DNA from: JAVJRN01 sp040218415
GTDB taxonomy: Bacteria > Bacteroidota > Bacteroidia > Cytophagales > Cyclobacteriaceae
Length of the DNA stretch: 7,696 bases
NCBI GenBank assembly: GCA_040218415.1
Contig: JAVJRN010000076.1
Span: forward strand, 1 to 7,696
Reading direction: 5' to 3'
Part shown: positions 1 to 6,000 of the stretch, piece after piece
Numbering within the stretch: position 1 is the first letter of the stretch
Layout: every line of letters starts with the position of its first letter
Made by a program: the position numbers and the translations under genes
Notes under the pieces: generated by a model
Seen by the model: the letters and a program-made list of their open reading frames with translations, nothing else
Told to the model about the DNA's origin: nothing
Databases searched by the model: none

Positions 1-3000
1 GAGATCTGTTGAGCTATGCAATTACTTCGGGTAATGCATTAGGTGGATTTGTCCTGTCCAGCACTGGAGCATTGACAGTGAATGACGTGTCAATGCTGGA
101 TTTTGAAACAAATCCTACCTTCAATTTGGAAGTGGAAGTAAGCGATGGAGCTTTGAGTGCCACTGCGACTATTACAATAAATCTTGAAGACGTAAATGAA
201 GTTCCAACGCTAGCTGCGGTACAGTTGAGCATTCCAGAAAACAGTACGCAAGGCACGCTGGCCGTTACGCTTGTAGGATCCGATGTTGATGGAGATGTGT
301 TGAGTTATGCGATTACTTCAGGCAATGATTTAGGCGGATTTGCCTTATCCAGCACTGGAGCTTTGACAGTAAATGACGTGTCGGTTCTAGATTTTGAAAT
401 CAACCCAACATTTAGTTTGGAAGTGGAAGTAAGCGATGGAGCTTGGAGCGCCACTGCGACTGTTACAATAAATCTGAAAGACGTTAATGAAGCGCCATCT
501 GACCTAATAATTGTTAACAATACGATAAATGAAAATGAACAGCCAAACACGTTTATAGGAGAGCTAATCACCACAGGTCAAGATGCGAGCAACACGTATA
601 CATATAGCTTAGTCAATGGAAATGGTGATATCGACAATACTTCATTTATCATCCAAGGTAATAGTCTTTTTTCAGCAACCTCGTTCGATTTCGAAACACA
701 ATCCAGTTTAAATATAAGAATTGCAGCTAATGATGAAAATGAAGGGAGTTTTGAAAAAGAGTTTGTGATTAATGTCCTAGACGTAAATGAGCGCCCGTCC
801 GACATTTCACTTGACAATTCTCAAATCCGTGAAAACCAGCCAGCAGGCACTTTTATAGCTAAAATAACGACCACAGATGAAGATAACGGAGATACTCACA
901 CTTACAGCTTTTCAAGTATCAACGAAAATTCCGATAATTCGAATTTCAATATTAGCAACGATAGTCTTTACACGGCAATAGTACTAGACTATGAGGTTCA
1001 AAGTACTTATAGCATTTCTATTCGCGCTGCTGATAACGGTAATTTAGACTATACGGAAGTCTTTGACATTAAAGTATTGGACGCATCAGAATTTCCTAGT
1101 TTGTCTCGTCTTAGTAAACAAACTGAGATACCATACAATAAGGAATACATTGAAACTTTTAATGTCCAAGGTTATCCAACACCAGAACTTTTCGTTCTAG
1201 AGTCTCCAATAGGCCTTAGTTTGTCTCAGACTATTTTATCCTGGACTCCTACCTCAGATCAAATCGGAACTCACACCATCTCCATCAAAGCCGAAAACGC
1301 TGAAGGAGCTGACACGCTCACTTTTGAAATTATGGTACTGGCAGATCCTTCGCAGATAAGCTATCTGTCGAACAATAGGCAATCAAATGTGGCAAGAAAT
1401 GCCACCTTGAAAGTACTTTTCGATCCTATGCGGATAGATACTACAGGGTTAAAAAATCAGGTAGGCATTTATGGCGAGGCTGGTTATCTGCCTTTTGACT
1501 ATGACTATTCTGGAGACACCTTACGTTTGACATCAGCTTCAGCAATTAGATTTGGAGAAGAAGTTGTCGTTTCCTTGGATACCACCATCAATAACCTGTC
1601 AGCAGCTTACGTGGGTAGGTTTTTTACGGAGACCAAGTCTTCTGTGCTTGACCTGTCTTTCCAGCAAACGCAAGATGATGCGGTAAAAACCACCACTTAC
1701 CATTCCATTTTAGCAGACATTTCTGGAGATGGATTAGAAGAAGTGGTGTCTATTTCATTTAATAACAGTGAGCTTCGGGTCATTGACCGTGAGGGCAATG
1801 CGGATATTAAGCTATTGGGCTCTGGCAAGTTTCCTTATGACCTTTTGGCCAGAGATTTTGACAAGGATGGAGACCTGGATGTGGCGGTTACTTATACAGG
1901 TACGGCGCAAGTGGCTATTTTCTGGAACAATGCGGGCACACTAAGCTCACCATCATTATACACTGTTGGAGCTAGTCCGCGAGGTATTACTGCCACAGAC
2001 CTGAACGAGGATGGATTGCAAGACATTATCACTGCCAATAGCGTCAATAATTTTTCTGTTTTGTATAATAGCGGTAGTCAGGTGTTCGCTACTGCAAACA
2101 TAGGCTTGGGCAATAGTCCTTATGGCGTGGCTTATGGAGATGTGAATGAAGATGGTCGCATGGATTTGATCTCCGCAAATCGTGACCATAACAATATCAG
2201 CCTCGCCATACAGCAAGCGGATGGATCATTTACGGTCAGCAGTATGCCAGTCGGCAGTAGTCCTTACGATCTCAGCGTAATCGATATCAATCAGGATCAG
2301 CATGAAGACATCTTGGTGGCCAATTCTGTAGACAACACGGTTTCGGTACTTGTAGGTGATGGTACTGGGGCATTCACCACCCTATCCCCTATTTCCACAT
2401 CGGCTAATCCAAGAGACTTGGTCTCCAATGATTTCAATGGTGATGGAAACATAGACTTTGCGGTAGTTGCTGCGGATGACAATACCTTGCAGGTGTTTGC
2501 CGGTAATGGCGATGGTACTTTTGCTGCGCCAATTGGTCGCACGACGGGCAGTTATCCTACGGGACTTTTTGCCCGCGATGTAGGTAATGATGGCTCGGTA
2601 GATTTGCTCGTCAGCAATGGGAATGACACCAAAGTGCAGCTCTTCCGCAACCTGCCACAGCCTTTTATCATCAGCCAGTATCCAGCAGCCAATCAGCGAG
2701 AAGTCCGTACAGATTCTGTCATTCGATTAGATTTTAACCTTCCATTGGATATAGCCACGATAGACGCTACTACTTTTCTAGTAACCGGCAATACTTCAGG
2801 CACGGTAGCGGGTCAGTTGACTTTTGCTAATGATGACAAAACGATCATTTTCACACCAGATGCCGCATGGCCTTACGATGAAGTGGTCACTGTTACACTT
2901 ACCACAGAGATACTTACCAAAGACAATGTGGCTTTGGAGCTGGTGGTTTTCAGTTTTACGGTGAAACCCAATTATATAGCCACGCTTGGTTATTTGGGCG

Positions 3001-6000
3001 AAGGAGCATTTACCACTACTGCTGTGAGTCCTACAAGAGGTACAATTCTCGATTTATTTGAATTTCGTGTTTTGTACACCAACCTCGATGGAGAATTACC
3101 CGCACCGGGCTATCCTCAACTAGAACTAGATCTCAATGGAGACGGTGACATACTAGATGAGGGAGAAGGCGCTTTCCCAATGGTTTCAGTAGACGCGGAT
3201 GGCAATGTAAGAGACGGGAAAATATATGCCTACCGCACCCCATTGCCGCAAGGCACAGACATACAGCATCGCTTCACGGCCATTGATGAAAATGGTGGAG
3301 AGGCTGTTACAGAAAGCGAATTACTTTCTTTTGTTTCTTCGCCTGATGTATTGGGAGGAAAACCTGATATCATCCTCAAAGCGGAGAGTATGCTTTTCAG
3401 CAACGAAAACCCACAGCCCAATGAGGACTTTACAGTCACCATTGATGTTGAAAACGATGGAGAGGCGATCATCACCAGTGCATTTGATGTGGTGCTATTT
3501 GTTGATGAAACGGCCATGGATACCGTCACGATTAGTGGTATGTCCTTTAACAGTTCGACCACTGTTACTTTTGATTTGAGTATTGATTCTGCAGCATTTT
3601 ACGCCGTGCGCATTGTGGCAGACCTTGGTGAGTCGGTGGATGAAGTCAGTGAATTGAATAATGTGGTTCTCCGACCGCTATTGATTGGGGAAGCGGCGAT
3701 TGCCGGTAATATAGAAGTGACGCTCAACAATACTGGGGTATACCGTGCTTGGTATAATGAAAATATTTCGGGTACTGCCAAGTACACAGGCGTATTCGGT
3801 GGTGAGCAACCAGTGGCCGGAGCACAGGTGTTGTTGTTCCTGAATGGAGATACCATTCGCACCACGACCAACTCCGATGGTACGTTTGTGGTTCGTACGA
3901 GAATGCCAGCTCCGGGAGATTATGTTTTGAATGCGAAAGTCACCGACTTCCGTTTGAGAGGAGAAGCGGAAACCACCCTTACGGTAGAAAATTATGTAGA
4001 GGCAGAAAAAGAAGACCTTGGCGACCTCATCATCACAGCCAAATATGAGGGAACAAGCAGCCCCTATGCGGGAGATTTGGTTTCCGCTAGTTATACGGTG
4101 CATAATATTGGTGATAAGGCTGTTTCCAATGTCCTCGTGTATCTGATGTCAGACAATCAAAGGATCGATTCCGTTAGGATTTCAGAAATTCCCGCGGATA
4201 GTTCGTCAGACTTTAAGGTAGTGACTACTTCCTTCTCGGGTGTGGGTTCACATTGGTTATCCTTCCGCCTCGACCCTACCAATGAAATTCCTGAGAATGA
4301 TGAATATGAGTCCAACATCGCCTCACTGAGGTATATCGTTAAACCTTCCAAACCAAACCTCTTCCAATCTGACGAAAGCGTGAGTAGTGATCCTGTGGTT
4401 GGAATTGAGGAGCACTTTAATTTTTATGTGACCAATTCAGGTTTAAGAGAATCGGGAGCATTCAATGTACAGGTACTTATCGATGGGCAAGAAGTGTATG
4501 TAGCGCAAATAGCTAATCTCTTATCTGACGAGCGAGCACGGTTTAAGGTGGATCATACTTTTACCACTGCAGGCCGAAAAGTGCTATCGTGGAAGGTAGA
4601 TGCTGGGGAGGAAGTAGACGAATTTGAAGAAGGTGACAATACGGGTCAACGTATTATTAATGTCCGCAACCGCATGCCTGATTTGGTGGCTCTGTCGGCG
4701 TTTTTATTAAATACGCCGTTGAACCCTGCTGTTGGAGAAAACGTCGATTTTACTGCCGTATTTACGAACAATGGAGAAGTAGCTTCGGCGGCCTCAGAGG
4801 CAAAATTTAGTATCAATGGGAGCGATTATGAAAATATAATTGAGGTACCAGCCATTGAGGTTGGCAAGGAAGCCACGGTAAGGAGCAATATTCCCTTTAT
4901 ACCAGGTGATGATACCACTTATGTTTCCAAAGTACATATCAATTTTGCTAGGGCGTTGGAAGAGTTGAGATACGATAATAATGTAGCGACACGTGCGGTA
5001 GTGGTCGGCTTCTCTTCCGATCTGGAGGTGCTTCCAGGTGATATCATGATGTCCGATGAATATGCGGAAGATGGTGACAATGTCGGTATTTCGGTCAAAA
5101 CTAGAAACAATGGAACGTTGTTGGCAGTGGCCAAAATAGAATTGTATTTCAAAAATGATCGTGGACAGGAGACCTTCATCACGGCATTACCCATGACCGT
5201 ACCTGCAGGGGGAAGCGACACCACGGAAGTCATTAATTTCCAATTGCCATTTGTGCGTATTCCGATCATTGCAAGGATCAGTGGGGTTACGCCAGTGGAT
5301 TACGACCTATCCAACAACAGGGCAGAAAAGACCTTTGGAGACTTACCGCCAGTGATACACTTTCCATCTGTGACCAATATTTTGGAAGATGAAAGTATAG
5401 CCTTCAACCTAGACACGTTAGTTACTGATATCGGTGATGGTGTAGCCAACCTAAGTTGGACTTTTCAGGCGGTGGACAGTGCGATGGTAACGCTAGATGC
5501 AGAGACGCACCTACTCAACATTGTGCCGTTCAAGGATTTTAATGGAAAGATTGATTTGATATTGACCGTAGTGGATGACGATAGTGAAAGCGATACGGAT
5601 ACGCTCCATATTCAGGTAACACCTGTCAATGATGTGCCGTATCCAATTCGCACTGCTGGTGAATTAAGTTACAATGAAGACGCAGGGGATATCACTACGA
5701 ATCAAATTTTTACGGCAAATGCAGGCGCTTATAATGAGTCTTTTCAGCAATTGGAGTGGGTAGTGAGTAATGACAATAACCCTCTATTTTCCGAACAACC
5801 TTCAATAAACAGTGATGGAATGGTGACTTTCCAAACGGCTGCAAATATGCATGGGACTGCAACGGTAAGCTATCAAATAAAAGACAATGGAGGAACAGCC
5901 AATGGCGGAATAGATGCATCGGAAACTTTCACTTTTCTAATTGTCATTCATCCTGTGAATGATGCGCCATCTTTCACCAAAGGTGCCAATCAAGAAGTGT

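Noticed and set aside
93..95. In-frame ATG as a possible translation start
   Set aside because: It lies inside a cadherin strand just before LDFE, and the upstream codons continue the same domain in alignment with repeat 2.
14..574. Two similar antisense open frames (14-256 and 305-574) that look like a duplicated small gene pair
   Set aside because: They lie opposite the 291-base cadherin duplication and resemble each other only because the + strand repeats. Their products are low-complexity Ser/Thr/Val sequences with no domain, and the + frame is clearly coding.
1449..1626. Short homopolymers (six A near 1451, six T at 1620-1625) as possible phase-variation sites
   Set aside because: Six bases is too short to be a persuasive contingency tract, and the frame is intact on both sides.
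3226..3579. A 117-codon + strand open frame in another frame
   Set aside because: It overlaps the main frame across the unassigned domain and CARDB 1, gives a compositionally odd product, and the main frame is well supported there.
1956..4351. Several antisense open frames of 64-141 codons over the propeller and CARDB regions
   Set aside because: All overlap convincing coding sequence on the + strand, have no ribosome site or domain that I can see, and are the expected by-product of codon bias in a long acidic gene.
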